Shown here: positions 1 to 8,516 of the stretch, one piece after another
Numbering within the stretch: position 1 is the first letter of the stretch
Layout: the number at the start of each line of letters is the position of its first letter
Source: Actinomycetota bacterium
Lineage (GTDB): Bacteria > Actinomycetota > Nitriliruptoria > Nitriliruptorales > Nitriliruptoraceae
Reading direction: 5' to 3'
Length of the DNA: 64,000 nt
NCBI GenBank assembly: GCA_019347575.1
Contig: JAHWKY010000018.1
Location: forward strand, 1 to 64,000
The notes under the pieces: model-generated
Database searches by the model: none
The model's input: the letters and a program-made list of their open reading frames with translations, nothing else
What the model was told of the DNA's origin: nothing
Translations under genes and position numbers: made by a program

Positions 1-512
1 GGCACAACGCTACGCACGCCTCTTCAAGCCGCCGGCGACGTCTGGGTGTCCGGCATGCGGGGCCAACTGCTCTGTAGTAGTACGCACTAGAACGATACAA
101 GCCTGTCCCCAAGGGCCGCGCGGCTGCGCGATATCACTCGGACAGGTGTTCGGCGCAGTGCAGTTACGCGCTCGCCAACCAACCGATCGAACCCCCCATC
201 AGGGGACTTCCGAGCGCGTCGCGACGCGCTCCGAGCTCTGACGGCCCTGAGGTGCGTACCTCGCCCGACGGGAGACCCGGAGAGGTCAGGCCGAGGCGGA
301 GCGCCCTCGAAGATCGGGGCCTACGAGCCGATCCACGGGGGCATCCGGAGGCCCACATCGTGGGTGATCGCGCTGATCTCCGTGAGCGAGCGGTGATCGA
401 CGCGACCCGTTCCGGTTCGCGCACCCCGCAACACCCAAGAGCCTCCCTCCGGCGGGAGGAGACTTTCCCGGCGTCGTCCAGCCGTGCGGTGTGATGTCCC
501 GGAGCCCCAGCC
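1..512. other. Non-coding left edge with palindromes
   Basis: I see no credible gene in this stretch. Short reading frames exist on both strands but have no ribosome binding site and an arginine/serine-rich shadow composition. The region does hold secondary structure: a perfect 20-bp palindrome at 212-231, a small CCCC-ATCA-GGGG hairpin near 194-205, and 7-bp arms CCTGTCC (102-108) and GGACAGG (140-146). It could be the trailer of the gene starting at 2423, or belong to something left of the window. No RNA family is recognised. Confidence 0.5.
442..459 (-). terminator. Possible hairpin terminator after the Ldi-like gene
   Basis: CCTCCC at 442-447 pairs with GGGAGG at 454-459 around a six-base loop, about 55 bases beyond the stop codon of the minus-strand gene that ends at 513. 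There is no T-tract, so if it terminates it is of the U-tract-less kind common in GC-rich actinobacteria. It may also be only an RNA-stabilising hairpin. Confidence 0.35.
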
Positions 513-2423
513 TCAGGGATGCACGGTCACCTCGGTGCGGCCGTCAAGGTCGACCTCGAGGTCGGCCGCCCCGTGGGCGTCTGCGGTGATCTCGCGCGTG
601 ACCCCGCCCCGCACGGCGTAGCTGGTGCCGGGCACGAGGCGACCGAGGCGTAACCGGACGCGTCCAGCGCCGTTCCCCGGCCGCAGCACGAGGTCGAGCG
701 CGCGGCCGTCGGTCGCCGCTCGCGCGACCAGACAGTCGGGGTAGGGAGCCTCGGCCAGCACCGGACCCGCAGCGACCGCGGGGGGACGCCCGCGGGTCAC
801 GAGATCGCGCAGACCGTCGCGACGGTTGGAGCGCGCGAGCAGGAGCATGCCGTGCGCCTGCAGCGAGGCGTCGTAGCGGCGCATGCCGTCACGGTCGTCG
901 GGTGTGTGCACCGCCTCGAGCGAGGCGTTGGCAGCATCGACGATGTCGTCGTCGCCCATCTCGGCGGCGGCCATCATGACCATGGCGTGCGCCGACACGT
1001 CGCTGGGCTTGTAGTTGCCCACGTCGATCTTGTCCCATCCGCGCAGGCTCATGTGGATGCGACCGTCCTCGACGCGGAGCAACTCGTGCCGCACGATCTC
1101 CCACAGCCGGCGCGCCGCCACCGGGACGATGGGGTTGGACAGCCACACCGTGCCCGCGTCGGCCATGGTCGAGGTGAGTGAGGGGATCGTCAGGCCGAGT
1201 CGGCTCGACCGGATGGCGGTCACCCGTCCGTCGGCGGTCAGGAACTCCTCGTCCATCGACGTGGCGAACCGGTCGACCACGTCATCCGCGTAGGTCGTGC
1301 CGTGGAGCCGATCGTGGACCACCAGGCAGTTGACCCCGATGGCGTTGCAGGCGGTGTAGATCCAGTTCGGCTCGCACGGGAACATCCCCCACGGTGAGCG
1401 CACGAAGTTGTGGTGGACCGCGGACGTGATGCTGGTGTGGTCGTGGCTGTAGCGACGCCGCTCGTCGTGCACGAACGTCAACGTCCCGGGCTCGTCGAAG
1501 CGGGTGTCGCCGGTGACGGTCTCGTACAGGCCCGCCATCAAGCCGATGTAGCCCGACAGCATGATGTTGTCGCGCGAGATGGGGTCCGGATCGAGGCTGA
1601 GGTTGCCCCACAGGTTCTCCCACTTCCAGTAGCTCCAGACGCGCTTGTTCAACGTCTTCTGCACGAGCTGGCGCTGCGCGAGCTCGGAGTAGCCCAGGAA
1701 CGCGGGGGTGTGGTCGTAGGCCGCGAGCGCGAGCGCCCACTGGGCGAAGTTGATCTGGTAGCGGATCGCCGCGGTCTGGAACTGGTCGACGATGTCGAAG
1801 CCCTCGAAGCCGTCGATGGGCTGCAGAGCGACGTTGAGCAGGTAGCGCTGGACCCCGAGTTCGCGCTCCGACAGCTCGCGCGTCTCGGGCAGGGGGCGGG
1901 GATCGACGTCGACCCGGAGGGTGGACAGGTAGGCGTTCCGTGCCGCGCCCCGACGGCGCGCAGCCCGGTAACCGAGCCGTCCCGCCGCCTGCCCGCCGAC
2001 CAGCGCGACCACGGCTAGCACCGGGACGGCGACGCGTGCCCAGTCCCAGGTGTCGCCGACGAACGCCGCGGCCAGGCCGGCCGAGCCGAGCCACACCAGT
2101 GGCGGGGCGACGATCATCCCGGCACCGAACCAGGCGAAGAGGGCGACGAGCATGAGCACGACGGTGATGACCGCGAACAGGATCGAGCCGGCGTAGAGCC
2201 AGCCGCCTCCCGGTGCGATGACGCCGAGCCCGAACGCCTGCCACGCGGGTGAGGCATCGAGGACGACCGGCAGTGCGCCCAGTGTGGCCACCAGCAGGTA
2301 ACCGAGCGTGGTGCGTCGAAGTCTGGCGGCCACGAGTGGTCCGTGAGGACGGTCGCGGATCGGCAACCGCAGGTCCGGGACCGTCGGCCGGATCGCGACG
2401 AGCCCCTCGGTCGACTGGGTCAT
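513..2423 (-). CDS. Membrane protein with linalool dehydratase/isomerase-like domain
   Basis: This 636-residue protein has about four hydrophobic segments (residues 38-145) followed by a domain resembling Castellaniella linalool dehydratase/isomerase, the enzyme that interconverts myrcene, linalool and geraniol. Shared landmarks are KRVW (260-263), DPIxxDNIM (279-288), LMxGLYxxVTG (295-305), CEP (350-352) with a second Cys at 359 (CEPNWIYTACN), and DRLHGTxY (371-378). Both active-site cysteines of the known enzyme (C171 and C180 as I recall them) are kept, but the position of its H129 is Tyr292 here. The known enzyme is periplasmic without the multi-helix part, so the fold is clear and the reaction is not. 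The ATG start has GAGAGGTGGA upstream. It is divergent from the binding-protein gene at 2537. Confidence 0.82.
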   Translation of the reverse strand: MTQSTEGLVAIRPTVPDLRLPIRDRPHGPLVAARLRRTTLGYLLVATLGALPVVLDASPAWQAFGLGVIAPGGGWLYAGSILFAVITVVLMLVALFAWFGAGMIVAPPLVWLGSAGLAAAFVGDTWDWARVAVPVLAVVALVGGQAAGRLGYRAARRRGAARNAYLSTLRVDVDPRPLPETRELSERELGVQRYLLNVALQPIDGFEGFDIVDQFQTAAIRYQINFAQWALALAAYDHTPAFLGYSELAQRQLVQKTLNKRVWSYWKWENLWGNLSLDPDPISRDNIMLSGYIGLMAGLYETVTGDTRFDEPGTLTFVHDERRRYSHDHTSITSAVHHNFVRSPWGMFPCEPNWIYTACNAIGVNCLVVHDRLHGTTYADDVVDRFATSMDEEFLTADGRVTAIRSSRLGLTIPSLTSTMADAGTVWLSNPIVPVAARRLWEIVRHELLRVEDGRIHMSLRGWDKIDVGNYKPSDVSAHAMVMMAAAEMGDDDIVDAANASLEAVHTPDDRDGMRRYDASLQAHGMLLLARSNRRDGLRDLVTRGRPPAVAAGPVLAEAPYPDCLVARAATDGRALDLVLRPGNGAGRVRLRLGRLVPGTSYAVRGGVTREITADAHGAADLEVDLDGRTEVTVHP

Positions 2424-2536
2424 GCCGGCTCCACCTCTCGACGTACTCGTCGCATCGAATGCGTTAGACGATTAAGATGATATAACGAGGTGAGCGTGCG
2501 TCAAGAGACGGGCTCGGCGCGCTCGGGAGGTTCGAG
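2424..2536. promoter_or_regulatory. Divergent promoter region with GTTAGACGAT motif
   Basis: This 113-bp gap separates the minus-strand Ldi-like gene and the plus-strand transport operon. It contains an A/T-rich core (about 2463-2487), unusual in this DNA, with GTTAGACGAT at 2463-2472. The same ten bases recur at 20311-20320 in the other divergent promoter of this locus. TATATC read on the minus strand near 2478-2483 could be a -10 box for the Ldi-like gene. The plus-strand gene has GGGAGG at 2525-2530. A shared regulator is inference. Confidence 0.45.
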
Positions 2537-3913
2537 GTGACCGTGCTTGGGCGCATCGCGGGGTGGATCCGCGATGCGATCAGCGCCGTCACGCCGGGTC
2601 AACGCTGGACCTCCGCGCTCTCGCTCGCGATCGCGACGGCCGTGGTCTCGTTCGGGCTGCCGCCCCTCCAACAACCGGTCGTGCAGCGGCCCGCGACCAC
2701 CCCCGCCGCGCCGATCGCGGCTCCGCCGACGGTCGCCGATCCGTCCCCGCCCGCCCCGCCCGCACCATCCCCGCCGCTCTTCGGCACCACTCCACCCCGA
2801 CCGGCGACGCAGCAGCCACCACCAGCGCCCCCGCCACCGACGGCACCGGCCCCGCCCCCGGAGCCAGGTGTGACCGTGCCGACGCTGGTGCTCCTCGCGT
2901 CGTCCGAGGGCACGCCGGGGCGCACCGACGCGGACATCGCCCGCGCCATCGCTGCGGACCGCGGCATGGACGCCGAAGTGGTGACCGGCGAGCTGCACGA
3001 TGCGGCCGTGTGCGACCGAGCCGCCGGACGCGATCGGCTCGTGGTGTCGAGCCTCGGCGTCGCGCCCGCGGTACGCGACTGCCTCATCGCGTCGGGCGCG
3101 GTACCCCTCGGCTACGACGTGTCGGGGACCTCGCTCGAACGCGACGGCCCGCTCGCCATCAGCACGGCCCAGGGAGTGGTGTCGGCGCTCGTCGATCTCG
3201 CGACCTGGCTGGGCAGCAGCGATGGCCCCATCGGGCTCGTCTCCACCCAGGAGCTCGAGGTCGCCGTCGCCCCTGCGCTCGGTGCCGTCGAGGAGGCCGG
3301 CCTCAGGTTCGACCGGACCGCCTACGTCGCGGACGGTCCGGAAGGGGAGCCCGACGTCAGCTCGGCGGTCCTCGAGTTCGCGTCGGCAGGGATCGCCACG
3401 GTCGTGTTCGCGGCACCGGTGGAGGTGCAGCGCAGCTGGACGCTGAAGGCCGGCCTGGTCGCGCCCATGACGCGCTACGTCGTCGCGGACGTCACCGACG
3501 CCGTCCTCGACGAGACCTACCCGCCCACCTTCGACGGCGCCGAGGTCCGCACGGTCCTGCGCTTCCCGTGGTCCACCCGCGACGGCGAGGAGCCGACGAC
3601 CCGGGCGCGGTGCCGCGAGGTGTGGGAGGCGGCCGCACCACCCGGGGTCCCGGACCCGCTCGAGACCGCCCGCGCGCTGGCGTGGTGCCAGCACCTCGAC
3701 CTCGCGACAGCCCTGCGCGCCGCTGCTACAGCTGGCACCGCCATCCGCGAGTACCTCGCCGAGACCAGCGTCCCCTCGCTGCTGACCTCCGACCTGATCC
3801 CGTCCGACACCACCTGGGGCCCGACCGAGCCCGTGACGTTGCGCTGGTCCGCAGCGTGCGCGTGTTGGTCCCAGCACCGCACCGAGACCGCGGACATCGC
3901 CGTCGTGGGATGA
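2537..3913 (+). CDS. Membrane-anchored ABC substrate-binding-like protein 1
   Basis: This 458-residue protein has an uncleaved-looking N-terminal helix (about residues 22-42), then a proline/alanine/threonine-rich linker to about residue 115. A type-1 periplasmic-binding-protein-like domain follows. It shows weak but real kinship to the binding protein at 9433: both end in a Cys-x-Cys-Trp motif (CACW here, CTCW there). There is no lipobox, so the protein is probably tethered by the helix rather than by lipid. It probably captures substrate outside the cell for the importer formed by the ATPase that follows and the fused permease at 10953. The GTG start sits 6 bases after GGGAGG. The stop overlaps the next start (ATGA). 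The ligand is unknown. Confidence 0.7.
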   Translation: MTVLGRIAGWIRDAISAVTPGQRWTSALSLAIATAVVSFGLPPLQQPVVQRPATTPAAPIAAPPTVADPSPPAPPAPSPPLFGTTPPRPATQQPPPAPPPPTAPAPPPEPGVTVPTLVLLASSEGTPGRTDADIARAIAADRGMDAEVVTGELHDAAVCDRAAGRDRLVVSSLGVAPAVRDCLIASGAVPLGYDVSGTSLERDGPLAISTAQGVVSALVDLATWLGSSDGPIGLVSTQELEVAVAPALGAVEEAGLRFDRTAYVADGPEGEPDVSSAVLEFASAGIATVVFAAPVEVQRSWTLKAGLVAPMTRYVVADVTDAVLDETYPPTFDGAEVRTVLRFPWSTRDGEEPTTRARCREVWEAAAPPGVPDPLETARALAWCQHLDLATALRAAATAGTAIREYLAETSVPSLLTSDLIPSDTTWGPTEPVTLRWSAACACWSQHRTETADIAVVG

Positions 3914-4662
3914 CCGAGCCAAGCCGCACCCCGCTGCTCGAGGTCGACGGCCTCGAGGTCAGCTACGGCCCCCTCCAGGTGCTGTTCGGGGTCTCGTTGC
4001 ACGTGGACGAGGGCGAGGCCGTGGCGCTGCTGGGCACCAACGGGGCGGGTAAGTCCACCCTGCTCAACACCGTCTCGGGTTTGCTGCACCCGACGGCGGG
4101 CTCGATCGTGTTCGATGGCCGCGACGTCACCCGGCTGCGCCCCGATCAGCGGGTCGGCCTGGGGGTCGTCCAGGTCTCGGGGGGTCGCGCGACCTTCCCG
4201 TCGCTGACGGTCGAGGAGAACCTCCGACTCGGGGGCTACCCGTTCTACGCCGACCGCGCACGGGTCAGCGCCCGCGTGGACGAGGTGCTGGAGCTGTTCC
4301 CCGAGCTCCGGATGCGTCTGAGGCAGGCGGCGGGGACGCTCTCCGGTGGTGAGCAGCAGATGATGGCGGTCGGACGCGCCCTCATCACCGATCCCCGTCT
4401 CCTCATCATCGACGAGCTGTCACTCGGACTCGCGCCCGTGGTCGCGGGCAAGATCCTCGACGTCGTGGACCGCCTCCGCGAGCAGGGCGTGACGATGCTC
4501 GTCGTCGAGCAGTCGATCCACGTCGCGTGCGCGATCACGGACCGGGCCTACTTCCTCGAGAAGGGCGAGGTGCGCTTCGCCGGGCCCACCACCGAGTTGC
4601 TCGAGCGCGGCGACCTCGCGCGCTCGGTGTTCTTCGGGGCCGCGCAGGGGACGGGCGCGTGA
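3910..4662 (+). CDS. LivF-like ABC transporter ATPase
   Basis: This 250-residue ATPase is of the branched-chain amino acid type. It has Walker A GTNGAGKST, signature LSGGEQQM, Walker B LLIIDEL and the LivF-type ending VVEQS in place of a canonical H-loop. It should energise uptake together with the ATPase domain at the C-terminus of the protein starting at 10953. The ATG start overlaps the preceding stop as ATGA, so translation is probably coupled to the binding protein. The signature here is canonical, unlike the LSTGT form in its partner. Substrates of this subfamily range from amino acids to aromatic and steroid-like acids, so specificity cannot be read from the ATPase. Confidence 0.88.
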   Translation: MTEPSRTPLLEVDGLEVSYGPLQVLFGVSLHVDEGEAVALLGTNGAGKSTLLNTVSGLLHPTAGSIVFDGRDVTRLRPDQRVGLGVVQVSGGRATFPSLTVEENLRLGGYPFYADRARVSARVDEVLELFPELRMRLRQAAGTLSGGEQQMMAVGRALITDPRLLIIDELSLGLAPVVAGKILDVVDRLREQGVTMLVVEQSIHVACAITDRAYFLEKGEVRFAGPTTELLERGDLARSVFFGAAQGTGA

Positions 4663-4769
4663 TGCTCCTGGGCCTGGAGTTCCCGCCCGACCTCGTGTTC
4701 GGCCTGGTCGAGAGCTGCCGCTGCTACGTCGCCATCAGCGACTTCCGCCCGTTCTACGTCGACGGCTGA
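4662..4769 (+). CDS. Possible 35-residue coupled small protein
   Basis: A short frame starts at the A of the preceding TGA (TGATG) and runs 35 codons to a TGA at 4767. The peptide begins MLLGLEFPPDLVFGLVES, then has a Cys-Arg-Cys and an aromatic-rich tail ending FRPFYVDG. The base composition looks coding and the overlap would allow translational coupling. There is no known family and no independent ribosome binding site. It could equally be an untranslated spacer before the gene at 4792. Confidence 0.3.
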   Translation: MLLGLEFPPDLVFGLVESCRCYVAISDFRPFYVDG

Positions 4770-4791
4770 GCAGAGAGCGAGAGGAGCGACC

Positions 4792-7425
4792 ATGAAGGTC
4801 CTGGTCACCGGAGCGTCCGGCGTGTTCGGCCGTGCCACCACCGAGCGGCTCGCGATGGAGGGCCACGACGTCGTCGCCACGTCACGCAGCTACCCCAAGT
4901 ACCTGCCGGCCGGTGCGGAGTGGATCCGAGCCGACATCCGCGACGAGACTGCCGTCGCCAAGGCCATGGCCGGCTGCGATGCGGTCGTACACATGGCGTG
5001 GACACTGTTCCCACTCGAGACGCGCGAGGCGACACGCGAGGTCGACGTCGGCGGGACCGTGAACGTGCTGTCGGCGATGGAGCGCACCGGTTCTGAGCGG
5101 TTGGTGTTCTGCTCCTCGGTCATGGCGTACGGGGCGAGCCCGCTGCACCCGAACCGGCTGGTGGAGACCGACGAGCGTCGACCCGCCCCCGACCACGGCT
5201 ACTCCGTCGACAAGCGCGACTGCGAGGACCTGATCGAGGCGGCGGGCGCCGACGCGCTGCTCGTCCGCCCGAGCGTCGTGGCGGGGCGGGGCGTCGACAA
5301 CGCCACGCTGGAGGGCCTCGCGCTACCGGTCATCCCGACCATCCGTGGCGTCACCTCGCGGATGCAGTTCATCCACCCCGATGACATCGGCCGCTTCTTC
5401 GCGCTCGGGGTGGTGTCAGAGCTCACCGGTCCGGTGAACCTCGGCGCCGACGACGTCCTGACGCTCGAGGAGGTCGCGCGCATCCTGGGCAAGCCGACGA
5501 TCGCGCTCTCCGAGTCGGTGCTGCGGAAGGCGTCCGGGCTGGCCCAGCGCTACGACCTGGCTCACCTTGATCCGGGTTCGTTCGATGCGATGGTGAGCTT
5601 CCCGATCGTCGACACCACCCGGCTCAAGGAGGAGTTCGGCTTCCGCTGTGCCTGGAGCAGTGCTGAAGCGGTGCACGACCTGCGTCGAGCGAGTCAGCGC
5701 TTCTTCTTCCTGGGTAAGAAGCGCGTCGACATCCCCTGGCGCCTGCTCTACCCCTCGCTGCACAACCCCGACAACGTGCCGCCTCCCGATGGGGAGGAAC
5801 TCGTCCCCGCCGCGGACGCCGACGTCGCCGGCGAGTTCGACAGCCTCATCGATCCGCGCCTCGACGCCTTCACCGCCGCCAACCTGTCCGAAGCCTTCGC
5901 CGGCCCCCTGACCCCCCTGACCCTCGAGTACGCCGCGAGCGCGATGCGCAAGGGCGGGGAGGTCATGGCTCACCTCATCTCCGCACGGGAGCCGCTCGCG
6001 ACCCAACTCACCACCAGGCCGGCGAGCGTGTTCGGTCACGGCCTGTACGGCAACCTGTCGATCATCCACGCGATGGTGCAGGCGATGCCGGGGGGCGATA
6101 CCTCCGCCCTGTGGGACGAGGCGCTGTTCGGCGGCATGACGGTCGAGGAGGACGAGGAGGTCGCGACCGACCCACCGGGCCCGCTCGGTGCTGCGGCGCA
6201 GGCGCTCCACGTGCTGCCACGGGTCGCCGGGTTCAGCATCGAGATCGACACCGTGGAACGCGAGGCGCGGCGCCTGTGTGTGCCGGAGGCGCGCCTGCCG
6301 CAGCTGACGGACGAGCGGCTCCACGCCCGGCTCGCACTGCTGCGTGACACGGTCGAGCAGGCGTGGAGCGTGTCGACCACGGCGACCGCGATGTCCACGG
6401 GCATCAACACGCTGCTCGAGCAGCAGGCGCCGGGCGCCATCTCCGCGATCCGTTCGGGCACGGAGGATCTGCCCAGCGCGCGCGCCTTGCGAGCGGTGGA
6501 ACGGCTCGCCGAGCTGGCTCGCTCGCAACCCGACGTGCTCGACATCCTCCGCGACCAGGAGCCCGCAGCCGCACTCGTGGCCGTCCGGTCGGCGTCGCCG
6601 TCGTTCGCGTCCGCGTTCGACGAGGTCATCGCTGCACACGGGCACCGCGGCCCTCGCGAGACCGAGCTCGCCAACCCCGTGTTCGCCGACGCGCCCGAGC
6701 GGCTGCTCGACGCCGTGGCGAAGCACCTGAGGCGCGCACCCGCCCCGCCCTCGACCACCACCGAGATCCCGGGCAGGATCCGGCCGCTGGTACGGATCGC
6801 CCAGCGCTACCAGCGCGAGCGCGAGCGTGCGCGCGACGCCCTGATGCGACTCACCCACGCCTACCGACAGACCGCCCGCGAGTGCGGCCGGCGCCACGTC
6901 GAGCGGGGCGTTATCGACGACATCGGCGACGCCTTCTACCTGTTGTCGCGCGAGCTGATCGTTCCCCCCGACAACGCACGCGAACTCGTCGCGCAGCGCC
7001 GTGCCGACCGCGAGCGACTCTCGAAGGCCGAGATGCCGATCCACTTCCAGGGGAGTTGGGCGCCGGTCGACACCGAGCACCCACCCCTGCGAGCGGGCGA
7101 GAAGCTCACCGGTCTCAGCGCATCCGCTGGCGTGGTGAGCGGTCCGGTCCGCGTTCTCGATCTCGACACGATCGGCGATCTCCAGCCGGGTGAGGTCCTA
7201 GTCGCGCACCTGACGGACACCGGCTGGACACCGCTGTTCGCCTACGCCTCGGCGGTCGTGACCGACGTCGGAGGCCCGATGTCGCACGCCGCGGTCGTCG
7301 CTCGCGAGTACGGCATCCCGTGCGTCGTGCAGACCGTCGACGCGACCACGCGTCTGCGCACTGGTCAGACCGTCGAGATCGACGGCGCGGCGGGCACCGT
7401 GACCGCACTGGACGACGGCTTGTGA
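4792..7425 (+). CDS. SDR fused to RPH/PEP-synthase-like swivel protein, copy 1
   Basis: This 877-residue fusion starts with an extended short-chain dehydrogenase/epimerase (residues 1 to about 305): NAD loop GASGVFG at 7-13, CSS at 107-109, and YSVDK with catalytic Tyr137 and Lys141. A linker leads to a helical domain with the NxSEAFxGPLTPLT motif also found in rifampin phosphotransferase and PEP synthase. It ends with a PEP-utiliser mobile domain whose GGPMSH carries the phosphorylatable His832. No ATP-grasp domain is present. The SDR should oxidise or reduce a hydroxyl/keto group; the rest resembles a phosphotransfer machine without its ATP-binding part. GAGAGGAG precedes the ATG. The stop overlaps the next start (GTGA). 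Its paralog is at 17625-20285. Confidence 0.85.
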   Translation: MKVLVTGASGVFGRATTERLAMEGHDVVATSRSYPKYLPAGAEWIRADIRDETAVAKAMAGCDAVVHMAWTLFPLETREATREVDVGGTVNVLSAMERTGSERLVFCSSVMAYGASPLHPNRLVETDERRPAPDHGYSVDKRDCEDLIEAAGADALLVRPSVVAGRGVDNATLEGLALPVIPTIRGVTSRMQFIHPDDIGRFFALGVVSELTGPVNLGADDVLTLEEVARILGKPTIALSESVLRKASGLAQRYDLAHLDPGSFDAMVSFPIVDTTRLKEEFGFRCAWSSAEAVHDLRRASQRFFFLGKKRVDIPWRLLYPSLHNPDNVPPPDGEELVPAADADVAGEFDSLIDPRLDAFTAANLSEAFAGPLTPLTLEYAASAMRKGGEVMAHLISAREPLATQLTTRPASVFGHGLYGNLSIIHAMVQAMPGGDTSALWDEALFGGMTVEEDEEVATDPPGPLGAAAQALHVLPRVAGFSIEIDTVEREARRLCVPEARLPQLTDERLHARLALLRDTVEQAWSVSTTATAMSTGINTLLEQQAPGAISAIRSGTEDLPSARALRAVERLAELARSQPDVLDILRDQEPAAALVAVRSASPSFASAFDEVIAAHGHRGPRETELANPVFADAPERLLDAVAKHLRRAPAPPSTTTEIPGRIRPLVRIAQRYQRERERARDALMRLTHAYRQTARECGRRHVERGVIDDIGDAFYLLSRELIVPPDNARELVAQRRADRERLSKAEMPIHFQGSWAPVDTEHPPLRAGEKLTGLSASAGVVSGPVRVLDLDTIGDLQPGEVLVAHLTDTGWTPLFAYASAVVTDVGGPMSHAAVVAREYGIPCVVQTVDATTRLRTGQTVEIDGAAGTVTALDDGL

Positions 7426-8504
7426 GCGATCGCCTTCGCGTGGCCGTCTGGGGCACGGGCGACGTCGGTCACTACGCACTGCGCGGCGTCATCAGCCATC
7501 CCGACCTCGAACTGGTGGGCGTGAGGGTCGCCACGCCCTCGAAGGTCGGGACCGACGCGGGTGCGTTCATCGGTTGGGATGCGGTCGGCGTGGCCGCGAC
7601 CGATGACGACGACGAGATCCTCGCCGCACGCCCCGACTGCCTCGTCTACGCGGGGCGCTCCCGGACGTGGGAGCCCGCCCTCACCTACCTCGAGGCGGGC
7701 GTGAACGTGAGCTACCTCGGCCTGACCGGGTTGCTGCATCCTCCGACGCTCGACGAGGAGATCCGCGGACCCATCGAGAAGGCGGCCCTGCTGGGTGACG
7801 CCTCGCTCTGCTACGGCGGCATCGATCCGGGCTTCGCGACCCAGCTGCTCCCCCTCGTGCTGACGGCGGTGAGCGAACGCATCGACCTGCTGACGCTCTA
7901 CGAGGTGCGCGACTACGACCCGCTCCCTCCCCACCAGCTCGATTACTTCGGCTTCGGTCACCCGGACACCACAAACGCGTCCAAGTTCGCGCGTGGTGGC
8001 CTGGCGCGCACGTGGGGGTCGTCACTGCACGCGCTCGCGGACGCGCTGGGGATCACACTCGAGGGCATCACCGAGTACCACGAGACCACCCCCGCCCCGG
8101 AGACCTTCACGATCCCGGCACGGATGATCGAGGCCGGGACCATCGCGGCGGTCCGGTTCGGGCTCATCGGTCACGTATCTGGCGAGCCGCGCCTGCGGGT
8201 CGAGCACGTCAACCGCCTCCGCCGCGACCTCGTCCCCGAGTGGCGCGTGCAGCAGGGCTACGGCGTCGAGATCGACGGCGAGCCGTGCTACCGGCTGCAC
8301 CTCGACCTGTGGGACCGCGGCGGCAAGCAGCAGCGCCCCGCGCTCTACGGCACCGCCATGTACGGCGTCAACGCCGTCCCCGCGCTCTGCGCCGCCCCGC
8401 CGGGGATCGTCTCCCCGTTGGAACTGCCGCTGTTCGGCTGCCGCAACGTGGGCGGCCGCCACCAGGACGACAACTGGTCGATCAGTCACCGCATCGATGG
8501 CTAG
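7422..8504 (+). CDS. DapB-like NAD(P)-dependent oxidoreductase
   Basis: This 360-residue protein has an N-terminal Rossmann fold (RVAVWGTGDVGHYALRG) like dihydrodipicolinate reductases and 2,4-diaminopentanoate dehydrogenases. The remainder matches the larger DapB-like proteins often annotated only by that nucleotide domain. The GTG start overlaps the previous stop as GTGA, so it is translated with the SDR-swivel fusion and probably acts on the same or a neighbouring intermediate. It is not the lysine-pathway DapB: it is about 100 residues longer, and I do not see that family's signature catalytic stretch. The reaction is unknown; NAD(P) use is a safe inference. Confidence 0.7.
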   Translation: MSDRLRVAVWGTGDVGHYALRGVISHPDLELVGVRVATPSKVGTDAGAFIGWDAVGVAATDDDDEILAARPDCLVYAGRSRTWEPALTYLEAGVNVSYLGLTGLLHPPTLDEEIRGPIEKAALLGDASLCYGGIDPGFATQLLPLVLTAVSERIDLLTLYEVRDYDPLPPHQLDYFGFGHPDTTNASKFARGGLARTWGSSLHALADALGITLEGITEYHETTPAPETFTIPARMIEAGTIAAVRFGLIGHVSGEPRLRVEHVNRLRRDLVPEWRVQQGYGVEIDGEPCYRLHLDLWDRGGKQQRPALYGTAMYGVNAVPALCAAPPGIVSPLELPLFGCRNVGGRHQDDNWSISHRIDG

Positions 8505-8516
8505 CGAGGAGACCGA

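Noticed and set aside
2501-3922. Long minus-strand frame opposite the first binding-protein gene
   Set aside because: Arg/Gly-rich composition with no recognisable domain; it is the antisense shadow of a GC-rich gene.
5416-7080. 554-codon minus-strand frame
   Set aside because: Antisense to the SDR-swivel fusion, whose motifs are clear; the antisense product has no family-like features.
7422-8504. Lysine-pathway dihydrodipicolinate reductase
   Set aside because: Only the nucleotide-binding part matches; it is about 100 residues too long and I do not see the catalytic signature of true DapB.
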